Origin: DATFJC01 sp964528795
GTDB lineage: Bacteria > Patescibacteriota > Patescibacteriia > UBA2591 > UBA6264
Direction of reading: 5' to 3'
Length of the DNA stretch: 31,917 nucleotides
Assembly (NCBI GenBank): GCA_964528795.1
Contig: CAZGUY010000007.1
Location: forward strand, 1 to 31,917
In this document: positions 6,671 through 15,733 of the stretch, one piece after another
Position numbering within the stretch: position 1 is the first letter of the stretch
How the letters are laid out: every line of letters starts with the position of its first letter
Position numbers and translations under genes: made by a program
The notes under the pieces: model-generated
Seen by the model: only the letters and a program-made list of their open reading frames with translations
Told to the model about the DNA's origin: nothing
Database searches by the model: none

Positions 6671-8653
6671 TTACCTTAAATTTTTATTCCAATATTCAAA
6701 AATATCAAAAGCAGCAGGGACAGCCATTTTAGTTCCATCACCACCATTCTCAAAGATTATTGCTAAAGCAATCTTAGGGTTGTCAAGAGGGCCAAAACCA
6801 GTAAACCAAGAATGGGGACTCTTATTTCTCCCAACTTCAGCAGTACCAGTTTTCCCAGCAACCTTTATATCTAATTTATTAAGAGCTTTTGCACTTCCCC
6901 ACTCTACAGCCTCTTTTAAACCTTGTTGAACTAATTCTATGTCCTTTTTATTAGCTAATTTTTCATCAATGGGATGATAATTTATTTCTTTTTTCTTCTT
7001 ATTAGAACCGAAAATATGAGTAACTAAATGTGGCCTTTGAAGAGTACCTCCGTTAGCAATAGCACTTATATAGTTAGCAACCTGTAAAGGAGTAACTAAA
7101 ATATCACCTTGTCCAATAGCAATATGATATGTATCTCCAATATACCATGATTCTCCCTTAACTCGTTTTTTCCATTTCGGGTCGGCTACCAAGCCCCTTG
7201 ACTCATTAGGTAGATCTATACCAGTTTTTTGAATTAGGCCAAACTGTTTTGCATATTCTTTCATTTTTTTTATTCCTAGACCCGTAAAGTCCTTATACCC
7301 TCCTCCAACGTAATAAAAGAATGTATTTACAGACTCTGCTAAAGCATCTATAAGATCAACTCGGCCATGCCCCTGTTCTTTCCAATCCCCAAAAAACCAT
7401 TGTTTAACATCAATGCCGCCGGTAGATAAAATAGTAGTATTCTTATTAATAATATCTTCAGCAAGACCAGCTATCGCCCAGACGGGTTTAATAGTAGAGC
7501 CTGGTGGATATTCTCCAGCTATCGCCCTAAAAACAAAAGGTTTGTATGGATTCCCTTCCATATTTTGGTAACTATCTTCCTTGTCACTGCCAATAGTAAA
7601 AAAATTATTATTATACGTGGGCCAACTTGATAAAGCAAGAATTTCTCCATTCTGGGGATTAATTAAAACTGCTGCTCCAGTATGAACATGCTTTTTATCC
7701 TTAATATAAGTTTTTAAAATATTGAAAACTTTATTTTGTAAACTGGAATCAATTGATAATATAATATTTTTACCAGATACTGGTTCAGTTAAAGATTCTA
7801 CTCTTTTTTGCCTACCTAAAGAATCTACTTCTACTCTTTTTTGGCCATTTTCCCCCTTAAGGGTATCTTCATAATATTTTTCCAATCCAGTTCTACCAAT
7901 AAAATCAGTTATCGTATAATCTCCACTTTGGGTTTTATATTCTTCTTCAGTAATATTATCAACATAACCTATGATATGCGAAAAAGAATTATTAGGGTTT
8001 ATATATTTTCTAATAGCATTACTCCTAAGATTAATACCGGGTAACTTATCAACAGCTAACATCAACTTCATAGAAGTTAAATAATCTATTTTTTCAATTA
8101 AAACTCTTGGTCTGTAATCATAATAATTTGACTTATTAAAAATTTTGTTTATTTCTTGGATAACTTCTTTTTTAAAAGAATCTCCTTGATTATAGACTTC
8201 TTTTAAATTTGATAATAAACTGTTTTTTGTTTTATCTCTTTCAGTCTTATTTTTAGGTAAATCGCCTGGTACAATTGTTAAAGAAAAGTTAGCAATATTT
8301 TGAGTTAAAGGGGATTTGTTTCTATCATATATCAAACCCCTATTTGCTACTATAGGAATAGTTCTAATTCTATTTCCCTCTGCTATATTCCTATAATGAC
8401 CACCTTTAAAAATTTGCAAGTATATCACATAAGATATTATAAAAAGAACTACTACTAAACAAATAGTGGCAATAGTATAAACTCTATTTTTCTTAACAGG
8501 TGGCCCAATTCTTTTTTTATGAATTTTGGAATTTTCAGGTCCTAAAGGACCAGAACCTATAAAACTACCCTCATTTTTTTTATCAGAAAAACCAGGAAGT
8601 TTTCTATCCTTTATATTATCATCTTTTAATTTTATATCGAAGATTCCACCCAT
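6671..8653 (-). CDS. mrdA: Penicillin-binding protein 2 (peptidoglycan transpeptidase of cell elongation)
   Basis: 660 residues with a cytosolic N-terminus of about 58 residues, one membrane helix (about 60-80), a PBP dimerisation region starting with RTIPIVANRGLIYDRN, and a transpeptidase domain. Active-site motifs are all present: PPGSTIKP with nucleophile Ser386 and Lys389, SVN at 441-443, and KTGT at 601-604. Known role: cross-linking lateral-wall peptidoglycan in the Rod complex with MreC, MreD and RodA. It overlaps the 3' end of mreD by 35 bp, so translation of the two is likely coupled. The N-terminal cytosolic extension is longer and more polar than in the E. coli enzyme. No rodA or mreB is visible in the window. 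Confidence 0.95.
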   Translation of the reverse strand: MGGIFDIKLKDDNIKDRKLPGFSDKKNEGSFIGSGPLGPENSKIHKKRIGPPVKKNRVYTIATICLVVVLFIISYVIYLQIFKGGHYRNIAEGNRIRTIPIVANRGLIYDRNKSPLTQNIANFSLTIVPGDLPKNKTERDKTKNSLLSNLKEVYNQGDSFKKEVIQEINKIFNKSNYYDYRPRVLIEKIDYLTSMKLMLAVDKLPGINLRSNAIRKYINPNNSFSHIIGYVDNITEEEYKTQSGDYTITDFIGRTGLEKYYEDTLKGENGQKRVEVDSLGRQKRVESLTEPVSGKNIILSIDSSLQNKVFNILKTYIKDKKHVHTGAAVLINPQNGEILALSSWPTYNNNFFTIGSDKEDSYQNMEGNPYKPFVFRAIAGEYPPGSTIKPVWAIAGLAEDIINKNTTILSTGGIDVKQWFFGDWKEQGHGRVDLIDALAESVNTFFYYVGGGYKDFTGLGIKKMKEYAKQFGLIQKTGIDLPNESRGLVADPKWKKRVKGESWYIGDTYHIAIGQGDILVTPLQVANYISAIANGGTLQRPHLVTHIFGSNKKKKEINYHPIDEKLANKKDIELVQQGLKEAVEWGSAKALNKLDIKVAGKTGTAEVGRNKSPHSWFTGFGPLDNPKIALAIIFENGGDGTKMAVPAAFDIFEYWNKNLR

Positions 8654-9119
8654 ATAATAAAAAGATTGATAAACTATTTAATATAGCAAAGCTAATAGTA
8701 TATAAAAATGAAAAATTAATATTAACCTCTGAAATCTTAATCCAAAATAATAAATTAACTAACAAAATAATAGTTATCTCGAATATAATAGCAGTTACTA
8801 AGGCTACAAAAAAAACATGAAAATGATCCGAAATACCAAATTCTGATAATATAAATTTATACAAAATAATAGCTGTAATTGAAAAACTAACAATATATAG
8901 ACCATCCGGTAAAATAGAATATATATCTAAAAAAAAGCCCCCTAAAAATACCCCCAACCAAGGATAAAGAGAGTCTTGCTTATGTTTATTCTTAAAAAGT
9001 TGTATTATTACAAAAATAAAAACTAATGACAAAGAGTCAGGAACAACCTGCCAAGATGTTTCTACTATAGTAAGAAAAAACAAAATTAAGATAAGTAATA
9101 AAATTTTTAATATCTTCAT
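8619..9119 (-). CDS. mreD: Rod shape-determining protein MreD
   Basis: 166 residues and almost entirely hydrophobic, with about five to six membrane helices. The segment LGVFLGGFFLDIYSILPDGLY matches the conserved MreD core (G-x-x-x-D-...-P-x-G). It lies between mreC and mrdA, the standard order. MreD is a membrane partner of MreC that regulates PBP2 in the elongation complex. It is 5 bp from mreC and overlaps mrdA. Sequence alone is weak for such proteins; the gene order makes the call firm. Confidence 0.88.
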   Translation of the reverse strand: MKILKILLLILILFFLTIVETSWQVVPDSLSLVFIFVIIQLFKNKHKQDSLYPWLGVFLGGFFLDIYSILPDGLYIVSFSITAIILYKFILSEFGISDHFHVFFVALVTAIIFEITIILLVNLLFWIKISEVNINFSFLYTISFAILNSLSIFLLYGWNLRYKIKR

Positions 9120-9124
9120 AAAAT

Positions 9125-9832
9125 TTATTCTGGTATAATAATTGAAACTATTCTAAAATTTGGATCAAATAATGGATCCATTATTATTTCTTGGAAAATA
9201 TCATTTTCTTGTTTTTGAACCTTTTTTACTTTTCCAAGAGCAATACCTCTTCTTATATTTTCATCTAATCCAGATGTAATAACATAGTCCCCTTTAGAAA
9301 TAGATATATCTATTGGGACGTACTTCATTTTCACCGTAGAGCCAAACTCTCCTTGAACTATACCAGAAACAATCTGATTACTCGCTTTAACGTCTGCAGA
9401 AATACGAGAACCTTGATCAATTAAGGGTTTAAAAGTTGAGGTATTGGTCTTAACTTTAGCTATAGTTCCTACAAAAGCACCATTTTCATCGGTTACTGCT
9501 AACCCCTTTTTTATACCCTGTTTACTGCCCTTATCTAAAATATACCAGCTTAAACTGTTTTCTTGAGTTTTCCCTGTCACATTAGCCATAACAAAATTAT
9601 CTTTTGAGTTCTCTAAAAAGTTTAGATGTTTACGCAATAATTCATTTTCTCTTTTAAAAGCTGATAATTTAATTTTTTCAATATCATTACAAACATTTCT
9701 TTTTGGTATAGAATGGGTATATAAAAATTTTTGTAGGCCTTTGCCTAAATTTAAAAAAATTTTTTCTCCATTTAAGAGAAAAATAAATATAAATAAAACC
9801 AGTATTAGTAGAAAAACTACTATTTTTTTCAT
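9125..9832 (-). CDS. mreC: Rod shape-determining protein MreC
   Basis: 235 residues: an N-terminal membrane helix (about 4-20), a short coiled coil (about 50-80, KRENELLRKHLNFLENSK), then the extracytoplasmic double beta-barrel with WYILDKGSKQGIKKGLAV, GTIAKVKTNTSTFKPLID and SKGDYVITSGLDENIRRGIA. MreC scaffolds the elongation complex and activates PBP2. The protein is somewhat short, but both barrels appear present. It is 38 bp downstream of the surface-protein gene at 9871-12660, and a TTAACA-N18-TATAAT element in that spacer ends only 5 nt before the ATG, so any transcript from it would be essentially leaderless. Confidence 0.93.
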   Translation of the reverse strand: MKKIVVFLLILVLFIFIFLLNGEKIFLNLGKGLQKFLYTHSIPKRNVCNDIEKIKLSAFKRENELLRKHLNFLENSKDNFVMANVTGKTQENSLSWYILDKGSKQGIKKGLAVTDENGAFVGTIAKVKTNTSTFKPLIDQGSRISADVKASNQIVSGIVQGEFGSTVKMKYVPIDISISKGDYVITSGLDENIRRGIALGKVKKVQKQENDIFQEIIMDPLFDPNFRIVSIIIPE

Positions 9833-9837
9833 AAAAT

Positions 9838-9867
9838 ATTATATTCCTATATCTATTTAAATGTTAA
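9838..9867 (-). promoter_or_regulatory. Possible promoter before mreC giving a near-leaderless transcript
   Basis: On the minus strand TTAACA (9862-9867), 18-bp spacer, TATAAT (9838-9843). The mreC ATG starts at 9832, so initiation 6-8 nt beyond the -10 would fall on or next to the start codon. AT-rich background makes chance matches likely. Confidence 0.4.
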
Positions 9868-9870
9868 ATC

Positions 9871-12660
9871 TTATAACGTTGGAGGAGTAGAAGTAACATG
9901 ACTATCAATTACAGCTCCAGTAGGGTAATGTTCGTCTTTTGGAATTTGTATAACATCTTCCCAACTATATCCAAGCTGTTTAAAAACTTCACCTGATTTA
10001 AATGGTCTTTTCTTACTATTCTCGATTAAATAAACGCCGGATTCGTTAGGGTACTTAATCAAGGTACCATCTAATCTACCAGTAATCACTTCACCAGTAG
10101 GATACTCTTCAGAAAGAGGAATCTCTATTACATCTCCCCACTTAAACCCGAGTTGCTTAAATATTTCACCTGATTTAAATGGTCTTTTTTGGCCATCGTC
10201 GATTAAATAGACACCAGGCTCATCAGGATATTTAATTAAAGTACCATCAGGTCTTCCTTCGGGCTGAGTAACAAACTGAAAACCCTTAATAATCATTTTA
10301 AAAGTAGATTTGAAATTGGCATTCTTTTCAGTACCCACTTTGTAAGAAACAGCATAAATTTTATTATCTCTAGCAATATAAATCGTGGAATGATTTGGGT
10401 TCCAAACAGCTGGCTGATTATTAACTGTTGTTTCTACTAATTTTGAACCGTTAGAAAGTGAACCCTGATTTAAATACCACTCTTCAGGAGATAAAATTTC
10501 AGGATTATTCTCAACTGTTATGCTGAAAAATTCCCCTGTATTAGTAATAATTAAAACCTCCTCATTATTAGTATCAGGCAAGGCCCTAGCTAGCCAATCA
10601 GCTGGATAAAATAGACTATATGAAAAAGTGGGGTTAGTGTAAACATCCAAGAGACCAGTTGTTGTTAATTTAGCACTTGTTTCATTACTATTCGGATCTT
10701 TTAAAGTTACTACCTCTTGACCATCCGGGGTTTGATCAGCATCTGTATCTGGATTATTTTTCTGAGTTGCAAATAATGATTCCTCCATATCAGTTAAACC
10801 ATCACTATCTGAATCAGAACTAGAAGGAGTAGCGGGAATTATATTAAATTTTTCTTCACCTGGAGTAAGATGGTCCTTGTGAACAACAATACTAAAAGTA
10901 TCTGATGGTAAAACACCTAATTCAACCTTAAGACTATTTACCTGAGTATCTAGTTCAGCTGGTAAAGGTGTCCACATACCATCTTTGAAATAGGCTAATT
11001 TAATATCACTTTCCCATTGTTTTTCAACAGTATCTTCATGGTATTTAATCTCTAAACTAACATTCTTTTTTAATATAACATCCGTTTTAGAAAGCTTATA
11101 AAGGCCTCCAAGCATTTTATATGAACTATCCTTATATTCATCCTTATTTCTCATTTCATCGGTTATATATTGGCCTGAGAAGTTTATTTCAGTATTGATT
11201 GGTAAAGATCCTTCAGGGAAATTAATACTAGCACTTGAAACTATATTTTCTTCATTATCTTGTACTTCAACATCTATTGCTTTAGCTTTAGATACCTGTT
11301 CTTCTTCTAATTTTTCTTTATTAACAACAATACTAAAAGTATCTGATGGTAAAACACCTAATTCAACCTTAAGGCTATTTACCTGAGTATCTAGTTCAGC
11401 TGGTAAAGGTGTCCACATACCATCTTTGAAATAGGCTAATTTAATATCACTTTCCCATTGTTTTTCAACAGTATCTTCATGGTATTTAATCTCTAAACTA
11501 ACATTCTTTTTTAATATAACATCCGTTTTAGAAAGCTTATAAAGGCCTCCAAGCATTTTATATGAACTATCCTTATATTCATCCTTATTTCTCATTTCAT
11601 CGGTTATATATTGGCCTGAGAAGTTTATTTCAGTATTGATTGGTAAAGATCCTTCAGGGAAATTAATACTAGCACTTGAAACTATATTTTCTTCATTATC
11701 TTGTACTTCAACATCTATTGCTTTAGCTTTAGATACCTGTTCTTCTTTAGACTCATTAGTTACATCTTGTTCTTGGTTAGTATTAGTAATATCCTGGTCT
11801 TCTTTGTCTTCTTTTTCTTCACCTTTCTCATCCGTCTCTTGGTTGGTTTGTTCTTTGTTAGTCTCTTCTTCATTAACTTGCTCCTGATTAGTTGCCTTAT
11901 TTTCATTTACAACTGGTTGAGGAGAAATTTGGCTAGGTTTGTACCAAAAGAAATAACCTGCTCCTACCCCAGCTACAAGGATAAAAATTAAAATACCTAG
12001 TATTAAAAACTTTTTCTTTCCACCCTTACTAGGAACATTAGATTTTAATTTTTTATATTTATCAGGCATAGTATGAATTTTTTCCTTATTTGAGGCTCCA
12101 GCTTCTCTTGCTTTTTCAATCATTTCTTTTTTAGCCATCTCAGGAGTTTCAACTGCTGGCTCCTGTTTTCCTCCCCTAACACTTGGTTGGTTACCCTTAC
12201 TTTGGGTTGGGGCTTGAGAGCTTTTTTGTGGAGAAACTTTCTTTGCGGAACCTTGCGGCTGATTAGTTTTTTGTTGAGATTGAGAAGGTGGTGAAAAAGA
12301 TTTTGTTTGATCTTGGTCAGGTTGTTTAGTAGAAGGAGGATTAAAAGGTTTTGTTTGAGAAGATGTATCTGATTGATTCTGGGAAGTTTTTTTAGGCTGT
12401 TGACTTTGGCTAGATTGTCCAATACTACCACCTTTCCCTTTTTCTCCTTTTTTGGCCTGCTTATCAAAAATGTTTTTTGCTTTTTCAATATCTTTTTGAA
12501 GTTTACCTTTATTATCTAAACTAGATGAACCTGATTTTTTATTTTTGCCAGTTTTTTTATTAAAAATATCTTCAGACTTTTTTTTCTTTTTGTCCGAATC
12601 GTTGTTTTTTTTGTTAGAATTTTGATTAGAACTTTGAGTTTTTTTATTTTTTTCAAACAT
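9871..12660 (-). CDS. Large single-pass surface protein: disordered cytosolic tail, duplicated ZU5-like domain, TSP3 loops, PsbP-like domain, two envelope repeats
   Basis: 929 residues. About 1-215 is a low-complexity Lys/Ser/Gln/Pro-rich cytosolic region with no signal peptide; 218-239 is a membrane helix (FLILGILIFILVAGVGAGYF); about 245-305 is a Glu/Asn/Gln linker. Residues about 305-593 hold two near-identical copies of a beta-rich domain (NFPEGSLPINTEINFSG, LAYFKDGMWTPLPAELD) that resembles ZU5-type domains. About 615-665 carries thrombospondin type 3-like calcium loops (SDSDSDGLTDMEES). About 675-795 resembles PsbP-like domains (FSYSLFYPADWLA). The last 125 residues are two copies of the repeat GVYLI...KRPFKSGE(I/V)FKQLG, shared with the lysozyme-like protein at 3144-4514. 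It lies 4 bp after the TSP3 gene and 38 bp before mreC. Likely a wall-associated surface protein with a cytosolic interaction tail; function unknown. Confidence 0.75.
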   Translation of the reverse strand: MFEKNKKTQSSNQNSNKKNNDSDKKKKKSEDIFNKKTGKNKKSGSSSLDNKGKLQKDIEKAKNIFDKQAKKGEKGKGGSIGQSSQSQQPKKTSQNQSDTSSQTKPFNPPSTKQPDQDQTKSFSPPSQSQQKTNQPQGSAKKVSPQKSSQAPTQSKGNQPSVRGGKQEPAVETPEMAKKEMIEKAREAGASNKEKIHTMPDKYKKLKSNVPSKGGKKKFLILGILIFILVAGVGAGYFFWYKPSQISPQPVVNENKATNQEQVNEEETNKEQTNQETDEKGEEKEDKEDQDITNTNQEQDVTNESKEEQVSKAKAIDVEVQDNEENIVSSASINFPEGSLPINTEINFSGQYITDEMRNKDEYKDSSYKMLGGLYKLSKTDVILKKNVSLEIKYHEDTVEKQWESDIKLAYFKDGMWTPLPAELDTQVNSLKVELGVLPSDTFSIVVNKEKLEEEQVSKAKAIDVEVQDNEENIVSSASINFPEGSLPINTEINFSGQYITDEMRNKDEYKDSSYKMLGGLYKLSKTDVILKKNVSLEIKYHEDTVEKQWESDIKLAYFKDGMWTPLPAELDTQVNSLKVELGVLPSDTFSIVVHKDHLTPGEEKFNIIPATPSSSDSDSDGLTDMEESLFATQKNNPDTDADQTPDGQEVVTLKDPNSNETSAKLTTTGLLDVYTNPTFSYSLFYPADWLARALPDTNNEEVLIITNTGEFFSITVENNPEILSPEEWYLNQGSLSNGSKLVETTVNNQPAVWNPNHSTIYIARDNKIYAVSYKVGTEKNANFKSTFKMIIKGFQFVTQPEGRPDGTLIKYPDEPGVYLIDDGQKRPFKSGEIFKQLGFKWGDVIEIPLSEEYPTGEVITGRLDGTLIKYPNESGVYLIENSKKRPFKSGEVFKQLGYSWEDVIQIPKDEHYPTGAVIDSHVTSTPPTL
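10882..11747 (-). repeat. Near-perfect 425-bp direct repeat (period 441 bp) inside the surface-protein gene
   Basis: Copies at 10882-11306 and 11323-11747 are offset by 441 bp (147 codons, in frame). By eye the only difference is A/G in AGACTATTTA versus AGGCTATTTA. Each copy encodes one complete ZU5-like domain with its linker, so the duplication added a whole domain and is recent. Confidence 0.9.
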
Positions 12661-12664
12661 AAAA

Positions 12665-13065
12665 TTATTTATTTATTTCACTGTTAATATCTAAAAGTCG
12701 AGCTTTTGGATCGGGGTTATTAGGGTCAAGTCCTTGTTCTACTTCTTCTCCATCTGTTTTTCCATCTTTATCAGTATCTTTTTCTAAAGCATTAGTAGAA
12801 TAAATATCTACCTCTTCTTTATCAAAAAGACCATCTTGATCAGAGTCTGGTTCTAGAATATAAGTACCAAGACTATTTTCCCTTGTATCAGACAAACCAT
12901 CCCCATCTGAATCAATCATCTTTTCTTGCGCCTCTTCTTGTTCAGGAGAGGAAACTTCTTGAGATATTTTTTCATGAGAAATATTAACTTTTATATCAGA
13001 CTGAAAATTTAACCTTTGAATACTGTAGAATATAATTATACCATCTATAACCAAACCAATCAAAA
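12665..13065 (-). CDS. Membrane-anchored thrombospondin type 3 repeat protein, 5' end lost in a gap
   Basis: About 133 visible residues. The reading frame is open into the adjacent N run, so the true start is missing. The visible N-terminal part is a hydrophobic segment (IGLVIDGIIIFYSI), probably the end of a membrane anchor. After a Glu-rich linker come three calcium-type loops: DSDGDGLSDTREN, DSDQDGLFDKEEV and DTDKDGKTDGEE, followed by LDPNNPDP. This is the thrombospondin type 3/EF-hand-like loop common in bacterial surface proteins, where bound Ca2+ rigidifies the stalk. Four base pairs separate it from the next surface gene, which has the same loops. Probably an envelope protein; partner or ligand unknown. 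Confidence 0.75.
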
Positions 13066-13165
13066 NNNNNNNNNNNNNNNNNNNNNNNNNNNNNNNNNNN
13101 NNNNNNNNNNNNNNNNNNNNNNNNNNNNNNNNNNNNNNNNNNNNNNNNNNNNNNNNNNNNNNNNN
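13066..13165. other. Assembly gap (100 N)
   Basis: Placeholder of unknown true length. It removes the 3' end of the pilin-like/FN3 gene and the 5' end of the TSP3 gene. The flank at 13166-13220 is an exact 55-bp copy of 13439-13493, which explains why the assembly broke here. Confidence 0.97.
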
Positions 13166-13493
13166 ACCAAGTTAAATAAATTTCACTTTCTGATTGAGCA
13201 CTACCTTGTAGATTTGTAGGCTTGTCTGGGGTAGGTATGACTTGAGAATCAGTAGTAATACTTACTTCACTACTTAAATCTGAACATCCACCACTATTAC
13301 AAGCTTTAATCTTGTAGGTGTAAGTAGTACTAGGATTTAATCCTGTGTCAGTATATTCTGTTGTATTAGTGGCTGGTCGTGCAATTTCACTGTTGTTTCT
13401 ATAAAGAATAAATTCATCTTCATTGTTAGAATTATCAGACCAAGTTAAATAAATTTCACTTTCTGATTGAGCACTACCTTGTAGATTTGTAGG
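13166..13493 (-). repeat. Exact 55-bp repeat within FN3 coding sequence, at a gap edge
   Basis: 13166-13220 and 13439-13493 are identical over 55 bp and then diverge (CTTG versus ACGA). Both encode TNLQGSAQSESEIYLTW, the start of an FN3 domain. Exact FN3 duplication is the likely reason for the contig break. Confidence 0.9.
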
Positions 13494-15701
13494 ACGAGGG
13501 GGAACAGATATATTTTGGGTTGTAATATCTATACCGTCACTCCATTCAGAACATTTTTCTTCTTTACAAGCTTTTACTCTATAACTATAAACTGTATTAG
13601 GGTCTAGTCCTGTATCACTATATTCTGTTGTATTCGCTGATAAGGATGTATTTAAAATAGTTCCATTTCTTTCAATTAAAAACTCATCTTCATTGTCAGA
13701 ATTATCAGACCAAGAAACCTGAATTTCACTTATAGAAATAGAAGTACCAGAAATATTAGTTGGTTTAGAAGGAATAGCTACTACACAACTATTTCCTTCT
13801 TCTGTAAAACCCTCATCGCAACTTGTTATTTCACATATCCCCCATTCTCCCCATATTCCATCTGCTTGACAGACTCTTTCTTCTTCACCAGTCCCATTAT
13901 CAATATTTTGAGAGCAATCTCTGGTTTGAGTAGCTGGAATGTTGGGATTACATTCATAAGTTGTGATTGAAGTATCATTAGAATAACCAGAATAACCATC
14001 CTCATTAAAGGCTCTTAATCTATAAAAATAAGTAGTATTTGCAGTAAGATTAGTAGCAATAAAGCTTTGTAGGTTGGCTGATAAGTCAGATTCGACTTCT
14101 ATCCAGGCTTCAGAACCTATTTTTCTTTCTAAACTAAATCTATTTTCATTATCAGAATTATCTGTCCATTCAAGATTTATTTTATGAACAGGATCGTCAT
14201 CATTAATGTCTGCTGATAAATTAGTAGGGGTCGATGGTATATTTAATTCTGTTACACACTCACCATTCTTTTCTATAAAACCTTCATTACAGTTAGTAAT
14301 TGTACATTCACTCCAATTTGACCATTGAGGGGGGTGTGAATCTTGACACTGTCTTGTTTCTGTTCCACTGCCATTTAGTATTTCATCAGAACAATCCCGA
14401 TCTTCTTGTGCCCCAATTTCTCCATAAGGAGAGATACAATGATCATATTCACAACTGTTAATATATGGCCTAAAACTATCATCACATTCCCAGTCACACT
14501 CACCATTAGAACAGGTGGGGTGAGCGTTGCTTGGGGCCTCACAAACCTTACCACATTTACCACAATTTTCTATATCATCCCCTAAATAAGTTTCGCAACC
14601 ATTAGAATTTTCATTAGCTAAATTGTTGTCACAGTCCCCCCAAAGACGTTTACAATTCCAACCTTGACAATCAGTACTTTCATTACAATAGGCATTAGGT
14701 CGAGTGTTATTTTCTGCCGTCCCATCACAAATTTCACCACATTCTAGAGTATTATTTCCGCAAATAGGAGTAGTTTCTGGGGGACTATAAGAAACATTAC
14801 TGCTAATATTTTCATCCTTAAAAACAATGTCTATATTTTTATTTCCAACCCAAGTAACTTTGTGAGCTGATTCTGGCTTATATTCTAAATTAGCACTTAA
14901 AATATAATACTTACCTTTACAATTTTCCTCAGTCGAAGCTATGTATTTATAAATATGAGAACCTTGAGTATGAAAAAATTCTTTAGTTAAAGGATTATAA
15001 CAGGTTCCTTCGCATTGCTCCTCACCACAACTTCCACAATCACCTTCAAATTCATTAATTGGATCAATGGGTAGTTCGACACCTCCAAGTTCTTGACCTA
15101 ATGTCTCTTGCCAAGAAGGCCATTTACTTGTAGTTTGTCCTTTAATATAAGTTCCTGAATTTAATAGGGGATAATTTCCTTTTGCTGAATAATAACTTTT
15201 TAAAAGTGATTTAATTTGTTCAATGTCATAAATTCTTAAAATATCTTTTCTTAACTGACTTTTATAAAAATCGTTTTCTACATTAGTATTAAATTCCCAA
15301 TTTTCTAAAAGATAACTATAAATTTGTTTTGTTTGTTCACTGGCTCCTTTATTGTAAGAGATAAGATAAATTCGTGGGTATACTTTAGGATTGTCTGTCT
15401 CAATGTCTTTAATATCAACTGCCCCAACATATATAGTTCTTCCATCTTGAATTGCTAAATATCCATCAATTCTAATATAAGAAGGACTACTCTTAGGATT
15501 AGGGGCATAGTTTTTATACCATTGTTTTGGAGGGAGCCAATCTTCGTTCTTCATAACCTTTACCCCTATTGCTTCTCCTGTATCTGAAACAGGAAATAAT
15601 TTTTCTGTAACCAAGTTTCCACTATCTTGGGCATAAACCCCAAAAGCAAAGCTCAAGAATAAAAGCACGAAAGTTATCAAAAAAAGCCATTTATTTTTCA
15701 T
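13166..15701 (-). CDS. Secreted protein: pilin-like domain, Cys-rich modules and at least four FN3 domains, 3' end lost in a gap
   Basis: About 845 residues visible. Signal peptide 1-24 (hydrophobic core, GVYA then Q). Residues about 150-275 resemble the globular half of type IV pilins/pseudopilins: RKDILRIYDIEQIKSLLKSY, GNYPLL, W...LG, PIDPIN and KYYILSANLEY, but without a prepilin leader or the N-terminal methylated helix. Next come Cys-rich modules: CGNNTLECGEICDG, DCDNNLANENSNGCET, NCGKCGKVCEAPSNAHPTC. Two WSxW-type modules (QWSNWSECTITNC, WGEWGICEITSC) alternate with FN3 domains, and the last FN3 runs into the N run. The C-terminus is therefore unknown; apparent residues beyond the gap belong to another frame. 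32 bp separate it from the upstream gene. Likely an extracellular adhesin-like or pilus-associated protein. Confidence 0.75.
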
Positions 15702-15733
15702 AAAAATTGAATTATATAAAATTATTATTTTTA

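Noticed and set aside
6318..6929. Plus-strand open frames opposite the small membrane protein and mrdA
   Set aside because: Antisense to well-supported genes and without recognisable protein features.
11636..11991. Plus-strand open frames opposite the surface-protein gene
   Set aside because: They are low-complexity antisense shadows of the Glu/Asn/Gln-rich coding sequence with no initiation signals.
12996..13065. Apparent C-terminal extension of the FN3 gene across the N run
   Set aside because: The frame on the far side of the gap is arbitrary; the sequence there belongs to the TSP3 gene in another frame.
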